DNA of 64,000 nucleotides from Alphaproteobacteria bacterium (GTDB lineage Bacteria; Pseudomonadota; Alphaproteobacteria; Rickettsiales; UBA3002). Below are positions 38,507-48,390 of this stretch, piece after piece. Location: positions 372,001-436,000 of the forward strand of contig JAFLDD010000001.1 of the NCBI GenBank assembly GCA_017302575.1, written 5' to 3'. Under the pieces are notes generated by a model. It ran no database searches and was not told where the DNA came from. It saw nothing but the letters and a program-made list of their open reading frames with translations. The first letter of the stretch is position 1; every line of letters begins with the position of its first letter. The position numbers and the translations under genes are program-made.

Positions 38507-39364
38507 CTATTCTAGGATTGAAAAACCAATGATGAAGATGCCAAGCTGATCAGCGCGGCGTGCCACTTCACGGCGATTGAGAATCAACGAAGCGCCAGCC
38601 TGCAGTGCAATACCGTTGAAGCCTGCTTCAGCCACGTTTTCTACCGTAGGGATACCAATGGTTGGTAAATCTACACGACCTTCCTGTTGTGGCTTTTTCA
38701 CTTTTACGAGTACGCCGCCTTTTTCTTCGTTTTTAAGTAGCGCGCAGCGTTTAATGAGCGCATCCGTACCCTCGACCGCTTCAACACCCAGCACTTGCTG
38801 ATTCTGGATAACCACGGCTTGGCCGACGTCCAGCTTGCCTATGCTGGTTGCGATGCGTGCGCCAATTTCTATATCGACTTGTGAACGTTTGTCGGGGTAA
38901 ATCGAACCAATCAGACCTTCTGGCGTGATGATATCTTGAACGATTTGCTCGGCTCCGATGATTTTGAAGCCTTCTTCTTCCAAGAATTCTACAATGCTGC
39001 TGAGCACTTTATTATCGCCCGTAAACAGGTTGGAGCCAAGCTTAGCAAGGAGTTTGGTTGCTTTTAAGTCAGGGCGAATAGCGCTGAGTTTTGGGCGATT
39101 TACACGCCCTGCCATCACTAATTCTTCAACGCCTTGTTTGCGCAAAAGATCGAGGGCTTTACCAATCGCGCCAAGGCGAATCCATGTATATTGACCGTGT
39201 GAGCGGATTACCGTTTCTTCTTCTGCCGCTTCTTCGATAGCGAGCACATAAAACTCACGTCCTGTGGTTTCGCAGGCTTCAATAATTGCGCGGGGCAATT
39301 CGCCCATGCCCGCAATGATGCCAAGCTTAGGGAGCGAGGTAGGTGCTGTTGCGGTAGCTTGCAT
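38507..39364 (-). CDS. lpxI: UDP-2,3-diacylglucosamine pyrophosphatase LpxI
   Basis: This enzyme hydrolyses UDP-2,3-diacylglucosamine to lipid X, the step LpxH performs in gammaproteobacteria. The 285-residue protein begins LPKLGIIAGMGELP after a short tail and contains TGDNKVLSSIVEFLEEEGF and a GAEQIVQDI segment; length and motifs match LpxI (formerly DUF1009). ATG at 39364 follows the lpxA stop by 1 nt; longer in-frame starts would lie in lpxA. Its place between lpxA and lpxB fits the pathway order. Confidence 0.95.
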   Translation of the reverse strand: MQATATAPTSLPKLGIIAGMGELPRAIIEACETTGREFYVLAIEEAAEEETVIRSHGQYTWIRLGAIGKALDLLRKQGVEELVMAGRVNRPKLSAIRPDLKATKLLAKLGSNLFTGDNKVLSSIVEFLEEEGFKIIGAEQIVQDIITPEGLIGSIYPDKRSQVDIEIGARIATSIGKLDVGQAVVIQNQQVLGVEAVEGTDALIKRCALLKNEEKGGVLVKVKKPQQEGRVDLPTIGIPTVENVAEAGFNGIALQAGASLILNRREVARRADQLGIFIIGFSILE

Positions 39365-39365
39365 G

Positions 39366-40181
39366 CTATGCCGCGTCGCTTTCTGTGAGTGTGTCGCGTT
39401 CATTTGGGGTGCAAATAGAACGTGAAGTGTCTGCCAAAATAAATTCAATCAGGGCGCGTGCTTCTGGCTGTGTGTATTTTGCTTTGAGATTATTGGCGCG
39501 CTCAACAAGAGTGCCGCTACTACCTGCAAAAATCTCTTTAAATGCATGTCGCAGTGCATGAATATGCTCGCGGTCAATATTGCGACGCTTGAGTCCAACA
39601 AGATTCAGCCCGTCGAGTGAGGCGCGCTCACCCTTTACCGTGCCGTATGGAATGACGTCTTTTTCAACACCAGACATGCCGCCAATAAAGGCAAAATCGC
39701 CAATGCGAACGAATTGGTGAATAGCAGAAAGGCCGCCAACGATAACACCATTGCCAACTAGCACATGGCCTGCAAGCGTTGCGTTATTCGCTAAAATCAC
39801 ATGGTCGCCCACGTAACAGTCATGCGCCACATGTGCGCCGACCATGAATAAGCAATGACTACCTATCTTGGTAATGCCGCCACCGCCTTGTGTACCTGGG
39901 TGCATGGTCACATGCTCGCGAATTTTGTTGTCTGTGCCAATTTCGAGTTTGGTAAGTTCGCCTGAAAACTTTTTATCTTGTGGGCAATGGCCAATCACGG
40001 CGAACGGGAAAATCTCCGTTGCGCGGCCAATATGTGTGTCGCCTTCCACTACCACATGGGAGTGGAGAATCACTTCATCATCCAATTTCACGTGCTCGCC
40101 GACAACGCAATAAGCGCCGATTTGCACATTTTTACCGATAACGGCTTTAGGATGAATCATTGCTGTTGGGTGAATGCTCAT
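39366..40181 (-). CDS. lpxA: UDP-N-acetylglucosamine acyltransferase
   Basis: This enzyme performs the first lipid A step, O-acylation of UDP-GlcNAc. The 271-residue protein is a left-handed parallel beta helix (hexapeptide repeats from residue about 8), with the catalytic His in VGAHVAHDC (H120), ANNATLAGHV and a C-terminal helical domain. Start [11 protein letters not shown] at 40181 overlaps the fabZ stop (TAATG), with AAGGA a few nt upstream. Confidence 0.96.
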   Translation of the reverse strand: MSIHPTAMIHPKAVIGKNVQIGAYCVVGEHVKLDDEVILHSHVVVEGDTHIGRATEIFPFAVIGHCPQDKKFSGELTKLEIGTDNKIREHVTMHPGTQGGGGITKIGSHCLFMVGAHVAHDCYVGDHVILANNATLAGHVLVGNGVIVGGLSAIHQFVRIGDFAFIGGMSGVEKDVIPYGTVKGERASLDGLNLVGLKRRNIDREHIHALRHAFKEIFAGSSGTLVERANNLKAKYTQPEARALIEFILADTSRSICTPNERDTLTESDAA

Positions 40182-40660
40182 TAGCTTCCTTGCTTGTCCA
40201 TAATCATTGCAGAGAAGGTCGATTCTGCAACTTTCTGGCCATTGACGGTTGCGATACCTGAAAATTTCCAAACCGCGCCGCGACTGCGCTCTACTTGGCA
40301 ATGCATGTAGAGCATATCACCAGGTACAACGGGCTTGCGGAATTTTGCTTCTTCAACGGACATAAAATACACCACTTTGCCGCGCGCTTCCTGGCCCATC
40401 GTATGCACTACAAGTGCGGCCGCAGATTGCGCCATTGCTTCAACAATCAGCACGCCTGGCATGACAGGGTGGTTGGGGAAGTGGCCACGGAAGAAGTCTT
40501 CTTTCCCAGTAACATTCTTGATTCCGACGATGGATTGCCCTTCAACAATGTTGGCGATGCTATCAATCATCAACATAGGGTCGCGGTGAGGGATGAGCGA
40601 TTTGATGCCCTCAGTATCGTACTGGGGTAAGGATGTGTTGATGGTGAAATCAGCCGTCAT
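40181..40660 (-). CDS. fabZ: 3-hydroxyacyl-[ACP] dehydratase
   Basis: This hot-dog-fold dehydratase of fatty acid elongation sits at the branch between 3-hydroxyacyl-ACP use for lipid A and for phospholipid. The 159-residue protein has the active-site pair H60 ([11 protein letters not shown]) and E74 (VEAMAQ), 14 residues apart as in the family, and the [12 protein letters not shown] start. It overlaps lpxD by 11 nt upstream and lpxA by TAATG downstream, which suits balanced supply of hydroxyacyl-ACP. Confidence 0.96.
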   Translation of the reverse strand: MTADFTINTSLPQYDTEGIKSLIPHRDPMLMIDSIANIVEGQSIVGIKNVTGKEDFFRGHFPNHPVMPGVLIVEAMAQSAAALVVHTMGQEARGKVVYFMSVEEAKFRKPVVPGDMLYMHCQVERSRGAVWKFSGIATVNGQKVAESTFSAMIMDKQGS

Positions 40661-41687
40661 GCGAACCTCGTTTGGATTTAACTAAGCGGGATAGAGCGAT
40701 GGTTTGGCGGTGCCATTCTTGCACAGGAACTGCGGGGTATCCACCATAAGATGCACCGGCGGGGATATCGGCAATAATGCCTGATTTTGCAGCGATTTTC
40801 GCGCCGTGACCGATTTTGATGTGACCAGATAAGCCAACCTGACCGCCCAAGACCACGCCATCGCCGATGCGTGTTGAGCCAGAGATACCGCACTGTGCAA
40901 CAACGACAGCACGCTTACCGATTTGTACGTTATGACCAATCTGTACAAGGTTGTCGATCTTGGTGCCTTCACCAATCACTGTATCGGGACCTGTGCCGCG
41001 ATCGATGGTTGTGCCTGCGCCGATTTCAACGTCATTCTCAATGACAACACGGCCAAGCTGCGGAACCTTGATGTGGCCATCGCGCCCCAAGGCGAATCCG
41101 AAACCATCTTGCCCAATGTGAACGCCACGGTGAATCAACACACGGTCACCTATAATGCAGTGACTGAAGCTGGAGAGTGCGCCGATTTGGCAATCTTTAC
41201 CAATTTGTACGCCATCATAAATGACTGCGTTTGCACCAATGCGTGTGTGGTCGCCAATCACGACATTTGCGCCAATCACTGCGCCTGCCATGATGGATAC
41301 GCCCTTGCCAATTTTTGCCGTAGGGTCAATGACAGCAGAGGGTGCAATCGTTGCGGCTACTTTCGCTTCGGAAGGGTAAAATTTTTGTGCAGCCAGCGCA
41401 TAGCAGCGATAGGGATCATCTGTAATCAATAACGCCATCGTGCTTGGTGCTTGCTCCGAGAATTTAGGGCGGACAAAACAGGCACCTGCCTCACTATGCA
41501 AAAACTGCTCAATATATTTTGTGTTATCAAAAAAGCTGATGTCTGTTGATGAAGCGCGATCAAGCGGTGCAACATCACTCAGGCGGCCAGACGCTTTATC
41601 TTTAGTAAGCAACTCAGCACCCGTTGCCGATGCTAGATCAGCAACGGTAAACGGCCCGTGATTCACGAAAAAGCGCGCATCAACCAT
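40650..41687 (-). CDS. lpxD: UDP-3-O-acylglucosamine N-acyltransferase
   Basis: This enzyme adds the second hydroxyacyl chain in lipid A synthesis. The 345-residue protein has an N-terminal uridine-binding domain (to about residue 110), a left-handed beta helix of hexapeptide repeats, the [13 protein letters not shown] segment with the catalytic His, and a short C-terminal helix. AGG lies 9 nt upstream of ATG 41687. It is coupled downstream to fabZ, and a 34-nt gap separates it from the Skp gene. Confidence 0.96.
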   Translation of the reverse strand: MVDARFFVNHGPFTVADLASATGAELLTKDKASGRLSDVAPLDRASSTDISFFDNTKYIEQFLHSEAGACFVRPKFSEQAPSTMALLITDDPYRCYALAAQKFYPSEAKVAATIAPSAVIDPTAKIGKGVSIMAGAVIGANVVIGDHTRIGANAVIYDGVQIGKDCQIGALSSFSHCIIGDRVLIHRGVHIGQDGFGFALGRDGHIKVPQLGRVVIENDVEIGAGTTIDRGTGPDTVIGEGTKIDNLVQIGHNVQIGKRAVVVAQCGISGSTRIGDGVVLGGQVGLSGHIKIGHGAKIAAKSGIIADIPAGASYGGYPAVPVQEWHRQTIALSRLVKSKRGSHDG

Positions 41688-41721
41688 AATAGACTACCTA
41701 ATTAAGACCTGAAAATCAGGG

Positions 41722-42252
41722 TTAGAATTTCAAGGTTACGGAAGGTAGCTTCTTGTTGAGGCGAGCCAACACATCGCTGGTGATATCCAGTGACGTATCG
41801 CCGTAGAGTACTTGTGCAGATGACACAACGAGGTTTAACTTCTTCTCGCGTGCAACTTCAGCAGTGATGTTCACTACGTTGGTTTGGATTTGCTCCAAAG
41901 CGCCAGCGAACGCTTTATCGAGCGATGCTTTTTTGCCTTGAATCTCACGTTGTGCAGCCGCTGCTTTAGCGCGGAAATCTTTTACTTTTTGCTCAAACGC
42001 CGCTTTTTCCATGTTAGCTTGTTGTTTGGAAAGCGCCTGATCTTCGGTCAGCAATGCTTTTTCTTTGCTATCGAGTTCAGCTTGGAATGCTTTTTGTTTG
42101 CTTTGCAGTTGATCGCGTACTGACTTTGCAGAAGACGCTTCCGCCATAATTTTCTGGATGTTGACAACACCAATGCTGGTTTCTGCATGCGCAGGAACAG
42201 CGAGCAGGGTAACAGCGAGTAACGAAGCGATAGAAAAGAACACATGTTTCAT
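41722..42252 (-). CDS. skp: OmpH/Skp family periplasmic chaperone
   Basis: This protein likely holds unfolded outer-membrane proteins in the periplasm for BamA, encoded just upstream. The 176-residue protein has a signal peptide (residues 1-23, cleavage after AHA), the IGVVNIQKIM strand, then a long charged helical hairpin (about 45-130) rich in Lys, Gln and Ala, and closing strands. ATG 42252 with AAGGTG 7 nt upstream is preferred over a GTG at 42261. The gene order bamA-skp-lpxD is conserved in proteobacteria. Confidence 0.9.
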   Translation of the reverse strand: MKHVFFSIASLLAVTLLAVPAHAETSIGVVNIQKIMAEASSAKSVRDQLQSKQKAFQAELDSKEKALLTEDQALSKQQANMEKAAFEQKVKDFRAKAAAAQREIQGKKASLDKAFAGALEQIQTNVVNITAEVAREKKLNLVVSSAQVLYGDTSLDITSDVLARLNKKLPSVTLKF

Positions 42253-42344
42253 AAGACACACCTTTAGTTGGAATACACAAAATAAGAGTCGGGAATCTGC
42301 ACCATTTGAATGATAAAATCCAGTAAGATTCGTGTTATATACGG

Positions 42345-44594
42345 TTAAAAACGCGTACCGAATCCGAAGCGGACGATTTCCTCATCGTCATAGTCTTCTT
42401 TGAGGAAAGCTTGTGCAAAATCAACGCGTACGGGGCCAAATGGCGAATTCCAAGCCACACCAAAGCCTGCTGAGGCTCTTAGGGTCTTATCGTCATTGAT
42501 GCCAGCACCTGAATCATCCAAGCCATAAAGGCTACCTGCGTCCACGAATAATGCGCCACTTACCCCTAAATCGTCGGGCAGGCCGAGTGGGAAACGCACT
42601 TCGTTAGAAACAACGTAGTAAGTGTTACCGCCGAGGGCGTCAGTGGTGGCGCTATCGCGTGGGCCAATCCCTGCATTTGTAAAGCCACGGAATTGTTGGC
42701 TGCCGATAAAGAAGCGCTGGTTAATTGGAACATCTCTACCAATACCAGTAATATTTCCAACCATGGTTGCGCCGGCATACGTCCACTGCTTGGCGATTGG
42801 GTAGTAATATTCGCTCTGAATTTCATGGCGAGCAAAGCGGTCATCGCCACCTAAGCCCGCGATATCTTGGTTCAGCTTCAGGTAACTACCGCGTGTTGGA
42901 TTTTGAACATTGTCACGACCATCATAAATGAAGGAATGGCCAACATACGAGGTTGTGCTTTTGCCTGACTGGCGCTGAATGAATTGCGAAGCAAACGGTG
43001 AAATATTGCTGATCTCACTCTGCTCGTAACCATAGCGAACCTGATGCTTCCATTTTTCGCTGAGATTATAACCCGTGCGCAATATGATACCTTTTGCATC
43101 GCGGTCGAAGGATGCTTCGTCCTGCAATTCTTGGGTGGTTTGGTAAAGGTCAAACCCTGCTTCCAGTTCGCGGCCAAGGAAGTAAGGCTCTGTAAAGCCG
43201 AAGTCATATTGTTGGCGGCGCGCGGCAAAGAGTGTGCGGGCGCGAACGGTTTGACCACGGCCAAGGAAGTTGCGCTCGGTGATGCCCACGTCGGCCAAGG
43301 CACCGTCGGTAGTCGAGAAGCCCGCACCGAATGTGATCTCACCTGTCGATTTTTCCTGCACTTCTACGTCGATATCTGTCTTATCTGGCGCGCTACCCGC
43401 AACGTTTTGAATGCTCACAGTCTCAAAGTAACCAAGGTTATTGAGGCGTTGCTCAGTACGTTTGATTTTGCTGGTGCTGTAAGGATCGCCCTCATTCAAG
43501 CGGAATTCACGGCGGATAACTTCGTCCAAGGTGCGTGAGTTGCCGAAAATATTGATTCTGTCCACATACACACGCGGGCCTTCACTAACCGTATAGGTAA
43601 GATCAATGATTCTATCTTTACCGGGACGGCGCGTAGTCACGGGGTCGATATCCACGAATGCGAAGCCTTTATCACCCAGCGCTTCGACCATTGCGTCAAC
43701 GCTGTTTTCAACTTCGGTCGCGTTATAGGTGTCACCTTTTTTGGTGGTAAGCTTGGAGTTAAGGTTACCAACACGCTTTTTGTTCAGCGTGGTTTTTACA
43801 TCGACATCACCAAGTGTGTAGATGGGGCCTTCTTCGATTGTGTAGGTCAGGTAAAATGCGTCACGCTGCGGCGAAAGTTCAGCAATCGCTGACTTCACTT
43901 TGAAGTCGGCAAAGCCGTTTTCGAAATAGAATTTACGCAGCAATTCTTGGTCATATTGCAGGCGATCTGGGTCGTATTTGTCGGCATCGCTTAGGAATTT
44001 GTACCAACGTCCAATCTCGGAGTTAATGACCTGCTGTAGTGCGGAAGACGAGAAATACTCGTTGCCAATGAAGGTGATTTTTTCGATCGAAGCACTTGGG
44101 CCTTCTTCGATTTCATACACCAAATCCACACGGTTCTGCTCTAGCGCGATGATTTTGGGAGTAATGACGGCAGAGTAGCGGCCCGCACGGCGGTAAACGT
44201 CTAGCAGGCGCTTCAAATCTTGCTGAACGCGGGTGCGCGTATAGATCGAGCGTGCACGAAGCGTTACTTCTTTTGCTAAATCTTCTTTACTGATTTGGTC
44301 GTTACCCTCGAATGCAACGCGGTTGACGCTGGGGTTTTCCGTTACCTTGGTGAGCAAGACATTTCCTTGCTGTTCCATTTGAATGTCGGAGAAAAGGCCA
44401 GTGTCATAGAGGCGCTTAAGGGCAAGATCGACATCGTACTGCGAGACGTCATCACCACGCTCAATGCCAATGTAGGTCTCGATGGTGGAGTTCTCAATGC
44501 GCTGGTTGCCTTCAATGCGTATCTCGCGCACCGCTTCGGCCATGGCGCTGACAGGGAAAATAAGAAGACTAATGAGGAGGCATTTTTTGAACAT
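42345..44594 (-). CDS. bamA: Outer membrane assembly factor BamA
   Basis: This is the core of the BAM complex, inserting beta-barrel proteins. The 749-residue protein has a signal peptide (to about residue 19, AMA cleavage), five POTRA repeats (about 22-420, with FEGNDQISKEDL and GNSRTLDEVIRREF), and a C-terminal 16-strand barrel with GFRGFTNAGIG-type loop sequence and terminal FGFGTRF ending in Phe. ATG 44594 is chosen; a TTG at 44603 is the alternative. It is followed by skp after 92 nt, a gap with no convincing terminator. Confidence 0.97.
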   Translation of the reverse strand: MFKKCLLISLLIFPVSAMAEAVREIRIEGNQRIENSTIETYIGIERGDDVSQYDVDLALKRLYDTGLFSDIQMEQQGNVLLTKVTENPSVNRVAFEGNDQISKEDLAKEVTLRARSIYTRTRVQQDLKRLLDVYRRAGRYSAVITPKIIALEQNRVDLVYEIEEGPSASIEKITFIGNEYFSSSALQQVINSEIGRWYKFLSDADKYDPDRLQYDQELLRKFYFENGFADFKVKSAIAELSPQRDAFYLTYTIEEGPIYTLGDVDVKTTLNKKRVGNLNSKLTTKKGDTYNATEVENSVDAMVEALGDKGFAFVDIDPVTTRRPGKDRIIDLTYTVSEGPRVYVDRINIFGNSRTLDEVIRREFRLNEGDPYSTSKIKRTEQRLNNLGYFETVSIQNVAGSAPDKTDIDVEVQEKSTGEITFGAGFSTTDGALADVGITERNFLGRGQTVRARTLFAARRQQYDFGFTEPYFLGRELEAGFDLYQTTQELQDEASFDRDAKGIILRTGYNLSEKWKHQVRYGYEQSEISNISPFASQFIQRQSGKSTTSYVGHSFIYDGRDNVQNPTRGSYLKLNQDIAGLGGDDRFARHEIQSEYYYPIAKQWTYAGATMVGNITGIGRDVPINQRFFIGSQQFRGFTNAGIGPRDSATTDALGGNTYYVVSNEVRFPLGLPDDLGVSGALFVDAGSLYGLDDSGAGINDDKTLRASAGFGVAWNSPFGPVRVDFAQAFLKEDYDDEEIVRFGFGTRF

Positions 44595-44627
44595 TGGCGG
44601 CAAAATACTTTGTAAAATCAGTAACGT

Positions 44628-45758
44628 CTAGAAGAATAATTGTTTGATATCATTGAATAAGGTGAATGCCATCAGCGTTGCGATAACTGCCACACCAAAA
44701 CGATAGCCATACTCTTGGAAACGCTCAGCGATTGGGCGGCCACGCACGGCCTCAAGCGCATAGAAAGCAAGGTGCCCACCATCGAGCATAGGAATGGGGA
44801 AAAGATTCACCAGACCTAAATTCGCAGAAAGCAGCGCAATAAACCATAGGGTCATACGAACCGTCTCGGACAAAGTCTCGCCTTGTTGGGTAATATCGCC
44901 TGAAAGCTTGGCGATACCGACAGGGCCTTTCAGTTCGTCGGCGCTACGGTCACCTGAAATCATTTGCCCCATCACTTTGAGAGATGATGCGCACAAACCG
45001 TAGGTGCGCTTGGTGGCTTCCCACACGGCGGTGCCAATTCCGACATTCTGGTAGGTAATTTTTTGACTGCGAATGCCAATGAGCGGGCGCTTAATCGTAT
45101 TGCCCACGGCATCTTTTTCCTCGAAGGTGCGCGGGGTAATGGTCTTTTCGATACGAGTGCCATTACGTAATAAAATAACCTGCACATCGTCGCCCAGATT
45201 GGTCATCATATAATCGGCAATATCGTTGAATCGGCTGATTTCCTTATCATCGACCTGAATAATGCGGTCGCCTTTTTTAAGACCAGCCTCTGCCGCAGGC
45301 GAATTTTTCAAAACGCCGCCAACCACAGGCTCAGTGGACATGAGGCCTGTCGTGAAAATGAAAAACGTAAATACCGCGATGGTCAGAATGAAGTTGGCAA
45401 TAGGCCCCGCCGCAACGATGATTGCTTTGTTGCGCAAGGGCTGGTGGTGAAAGCTGATGCGCTTATCTGCGTCGCTCATATGCTCGATTTTTTCAATGTC
45501 TGGTGTGCTGGCGGCGCCTGCGTCACCAAACATTTTAACGTAACCGCCTAATGGCAAAACAGAAACTTTCCAACGCGTTTTGGCGCGATCCGTGAATCCA
45601 AAAATTTCACGACCAAAGCCGATCGAGAAGGTCTCAACCTTCACGCCGCATAAACGTGCGGCAAGGTAATGGCCAAACTCGTGCACGAATACGATGACGC
45701 TCAAAACGATAACGAATGAGAGAAGATAATGCGGCAGCTCGGCGAGGTTTTCTAACAT
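44628..45758 (-). CDS. rseP: RIP metalloprotease RseP (site-2 protease)
   Basis: This intramembrane zinc protease in other bacteria cleaves anti-sigma factors and remnant signal peptides. The 376-residue protein has HEFGH (H26, E27, H30) in the first helix, a single PDZ domain (about 125-200, GVLKNSPAAEAGLKKGDRI), and NLFPIPMLDGGH near the C-terminus supplying the third ligand Asp. Shorter than the two-PDZ E. coli protein, as usual in alphaproteobacteria. It lies between dxr and bamA. Confidence 0.95.
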   Translation of the reverse strand: MLENLAELPHYLLSFVIVLSVIVFVHEFGHYLAARLCGVKVETFSIGFGREIFGFTDRAKTRWKVSVLPLGGYVKMFGDAGAASTPDIEKIEHMSDADKRISFHHQPLRNKAIIVAAGPIANFILTIAVFTFFIFTTGLMSTEPVVGGVLKNSPAAEAGLKKGDRIIQVDDKEISRFNDIADYMMTNLGDDVQVILLRNGTRIEKTITPRTFEEKDAVGNTIKRPLIGIRSQKITYQNVGIGTAVWEATKRTYGLCASSLKVMGQMISGDRSADELKGPVGIAKLSGDITQQGETLSETVRMTLWFIALLSANLGLVNLFPIPMLDGGHLAFYALEAVRGRPIAERFQEYGYRFGVAVIATLMAFTLFNDIKQLFF

Positions 45759-45764
45759 GTGTCC

Positions 45765-46928
45765 CTATAGGTATTGGGATGTTCTTTGGCGCACCTCGTT
45801 ATCGAGTGCGATGACATCTTGAAGAGCGTTCATAGCCTGTGGGGTGGAATCTGCAAGTGCTCTCTCAACGATGTGGGTAATTGCCTCAAAACTAAGGCGT
45901 TTTTCGAGGAAAGCGGCAACCGCAATCTCGTTGGCAGCGTTGAGGGTAATCATTGCCCATTGGCCTGCGACCATCGCCTGCTTCGCCAGCGTAAGGGCGG
46001 GGAAGCGCGCATCATCCATCGGGCGGAAGTTGAGCGTGCTGATTTTTGCTAAATCGAGGCGCTCAGTGGGAATCGCAATGCGGTTCGGCCATGCGAGCGT
46101 GTAGCTGATGGGAATGCGCATATCCGGCATGCCGAGTTGAGCAAGCACCGAGCCGTCGGCATAATGTACCAGCGCGTGCACGATGGATTCAGGGTGAATC
46201 AGCACATCAAGTTGCTCTGGTGGTAGTCCGAACAGGAAATGCGCTTCAATCAGCTCCAGCCCTTTGTTGAACATGGTGGCGGAGTCGACGGATATCTTTG
46301 CGCCCATGCTCCATTTCGGGTGGGCAACAGCCTCGGCAGGCGTAATGTCTTTGAACGTATCCAGTGGGCGATTCAGGAATGGGCCACCCGAAGCGGTGAG
46401 GGTGACTTTCTCCAGCGCAGCGCGATGCTCCGTGGCGAGCACCTGAAACACGGCGTTATGTTCGGAGTCTATAGGCAGCAACTTGGTGTCGTATTTCTGG
46501 CAGGCTTGCAGCACGAGTGAACCTGCACATACAAGGCTTTCTTTATTGGCGAGTGCAACCGTTTTGCCATGCTTAATGGATTCCATGACCGCAGGTAGAC
46601 CTGCTGCACCAACAATCGCGGCAACGGTGATATCCGCCCCCATGCTTGCTGCTTCGTTGAGGCTTACAATATCGCAATCAAGTTTCGCTGCCTTGAGTTG
46701 TGGCAATTTGTTTTCGTTTGCCAGCGCAATAGCCTTTGGGCGAAATTCTTTGGCGAGGACGATGAGTTTTTCCACATTGCCATTGGCAGTGAGGGCGACA
46801 ACTTCAAATTGCTCAGGGTTGCAGCGAATAATATCGAGCGTGCTATCGCCAATCGAACCCGTCGCACCAAGGATGGTGATGGATTTGCGTGATTGAGCTG
46901 TAATATCTTGCTGATCAATGATGTGCAT
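45765..46928 (-). CDS. dxr: 1-deoxy-D-xylulose-5-phosphate reductoisomerase
   Basis: This NADPH enzyme commits DXP to the MEP isoprenoid pathway. The 387-residue protein has the nucleotide-binding ITILGATGSIGDSTLD, LANKESLVCAG, the ASGGPF loop, and SMGAKISVDSATMFNKGLE. ATG at 46928 has GGAAG 6 nt upstream and is preferred to a GTG at 46940 that overlaps the cdsA stop. The isoprenoid product feeds UppS, encoded two genes upstream in the same direction. Confidence 0.96.
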   Translation of the reverse strand: MHIIDQQDITAQSRKSITILGATGSIGDSTLDIIRCNPEQFEVVALTANGNVEKLIVLAKEFRPKAIALANENKLPQLKAAKLDCDIVSLNEAASMGADITVAAIVGAAGLPAVMESIKHGKTVALANKESLVCAGSLVLQACQKYDTKLLPIDSEHNAVFQVLATEHRAALEKVTLTASGGPFLNRPLDTFKDITPAEAVAHPKWSMGAKISVDSATMFNKGLELIEAHFLFGLPPEQLDVLIHPESIVHALVHYADGSVLAQLGMPDMRIPISYTLAWPNRIAIPTERLDLAKISTLNFRPMDDARFPALTLAKQAMVAGQWAMITLNAANEIAVAAFLEKRLSFEAITHIVERALADSTPQAMNALQDVIALDNEVRQRTSQYL

Positions 46929-46939
46929 AATTGCTTCCA

Positions 46940-47653
46940 CTAAAGACCTGCACCAAGCACTAACACAAGAATGATGTATAAAAATAAATTTGGTGAAGTA
47001 GCTAGTATTGCGCAGGGCAGTAACCCATCGACTCTGTCGAATAGTCCGCCATGCCCAGGTATAATTTTGCTGCTATCTTTGAGGCCAGCTTTCCGCTTCA
47101 TACGTGATTCCAACAAATCGCCTAATAGTGCAACAATTGCTAATGCAACTCCGGCTACAAGCGAGAAATTTAAATCACTCTCGCCATAATAAACAATCAC
47201 AAGTACGTAAGCACTAATAATGCTACATAGAATAGAACCAGCTAAGCCTTCCCATGTTTTACCTGGACTTATTTGGGGGGCTAGTTTGTGCTTGCCGAAT
47301 AATTTTCCAAACACGTATCCGCCAATATCAATCACGGCGACTTGGATAACGAGAAAATAAACGGAATTAATCTCTTCTGGTTCGCTTTTATAGTCAAAAC
47401 CCATGCGATACAAAAACCAAAATCCGAGCACGCCAAGTGTAATGTAAATCGTTCCTAAAAATAAAGACAGCAGACGTTTAAATGTTGAGGTTCTGTAATG
47501 TGAAAAGCCCCACCATTCCCAAATTAATATTAACCATACTGCCACCATAGCAATTGAGAACGCGGTTATGCCAGCCTCAACAATTGCAATAAATCCAGCA
47601 ATCAGCACTGCTGCGCTGATGGTGCGCACTTTAAGGTCTGCCCATTTACTCAT
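46940..47653 (-). CDS. cdsA: Phosphatidate cytidylyltransferase
   Basis: This membrane enzyme makes CDP-diacylglycerol for phospholipid synthesis. The 237-residue protein has six to eight hydrophobic helices and the family signature SRMKRKAGLKD...PGHGGLFDRVDG near the C-terminus. ATG 47653 with GGAG 8 nt upstream is preferred to TTG 47665. It overlaps the end of uppS by 8 nt. Confidence 0.95.
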   Translation of the reverse strand: MSKWADLKVRTISAAVLIAGFIAIVEAGITAFSIAMVAVWLILIWEWWGFSHYRTSTFKRLLSLFLGTIYITLGVLGFWFLYRMGFDYKSEPEEINSVYFLVIQVAVIDIGGYVFGKLFGKHKLAPQISPGKTWEGLAGSILCSIISAYVLVIVYYGESDLNFSLVAGVALAIVALLGDLLESRMKRKAGLKDSSKIIPGHGGLFDRVDGLLPCAILATSPNLFLYIILVLVLGAGL

Positions 47654-48389
47654 TACGTGCTCCAAATCTGCGCTCGCGCTGGCTGAAACATTCGATGGCT
47701 TTATCGAGGTGCGCGCCGGAAAAATCTGGCCATAACACTTCGGTGAAATAGAGTTCTGTGTAAGCCGATTGCCAGAGCAAGAAGTTGCTCAGGCGCTCGT
47801 CGCCACCCGTGCGAATCAGCAAATCAGGGTCGGGGATATCGCTCGTGTCGAGATGCTCGCTAATCATTTGCTCGGTAACCGCATCTGGCTTAAGCGAACC
47901 ATCCGCAATTTTTTGGCCGATGCGTTTCATTGCATTCGCAAGCTCTTGGCGGCTGCCGTAGCTGAGTGCAATCACGAGGGTGAGGGCAGTGTTACCAGCG
48001 GTCATCGCCTCCACATCTGCCAATTCTTTTTGAATGTCTTTCGAAAGTGCTTCGCGATCACCAATAAAGCGTAGGCGCACGCCTTCCTTGTGCATCGTTT
48101 TCGCTTCGTGACGAATATAATGGCGCAATAGCTCCATCAAATCACTGACTTCATCTTTCGGGCGATTCCAATTCTCGGTCGAGAAGGCATAAAGCGTGAT
48201 GTATTTAATATGCGGGCGGGTTTTGCAGGCTTCGAGTAGTGTGCGAATGGCTTCAGCGCCTTGTTTGTGGCCACGAACGCGTGCGATGCCTTGCTGCTTT
48301 GCCCAACGGCCATTGCCGTCCATAATGATGGCGATATGGGCGGGGAGTGCCGCCACTTCAGACTGAATCTGCGGGGCGGCTTTCGCCAT
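47646..48389 (-). CDS. uppS: Isoprenyl transferase (undecaprenyl diphosphate synthase)
   Basis: This cis-prenyltransferase makes the C55 carrier lipid for peptidoglycan and O-antigen. The 247-residue protein has the catalytic AIIMDGNGRWA with D24, RGHKQGAEAIR, and the closing RTGGDERLSNFLLWQSAYTELYF. It follows frr by 1 nt and overlaps cdsA. Confidence 0.96.
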   Translation of the reverse strand: MAKAAPQIQSEVAALPAHIAIIMDGNGRWAKQQGIARVRGHKQGAEAIRTLLEACKTRPHIKYITLYAFSTENWNRPKDEVSDLMELLRHYIRHEAKTMHKEGVRLRFIGDREALSKDIQKELADVEAMTAGNTALTLVIALSYGSRQELANAMKRIGQKIADGSLKPDAVTEQMISEHLDTSDIPDPDLLIRTGGDERLSNFLLWQSAYTELYFTEVLWPDFSGAHLDKAIECFSQRERRFGARNE

Positions 48390-48390
48390 A

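Noticed and set aside
39403-39448. N-terminal extension of lpxI upstream of 39364
   Set aside because: It would lie inside lpxA, and the added residues match nothing in LpxI; ATG 39364 directly follows the lpxA stop.
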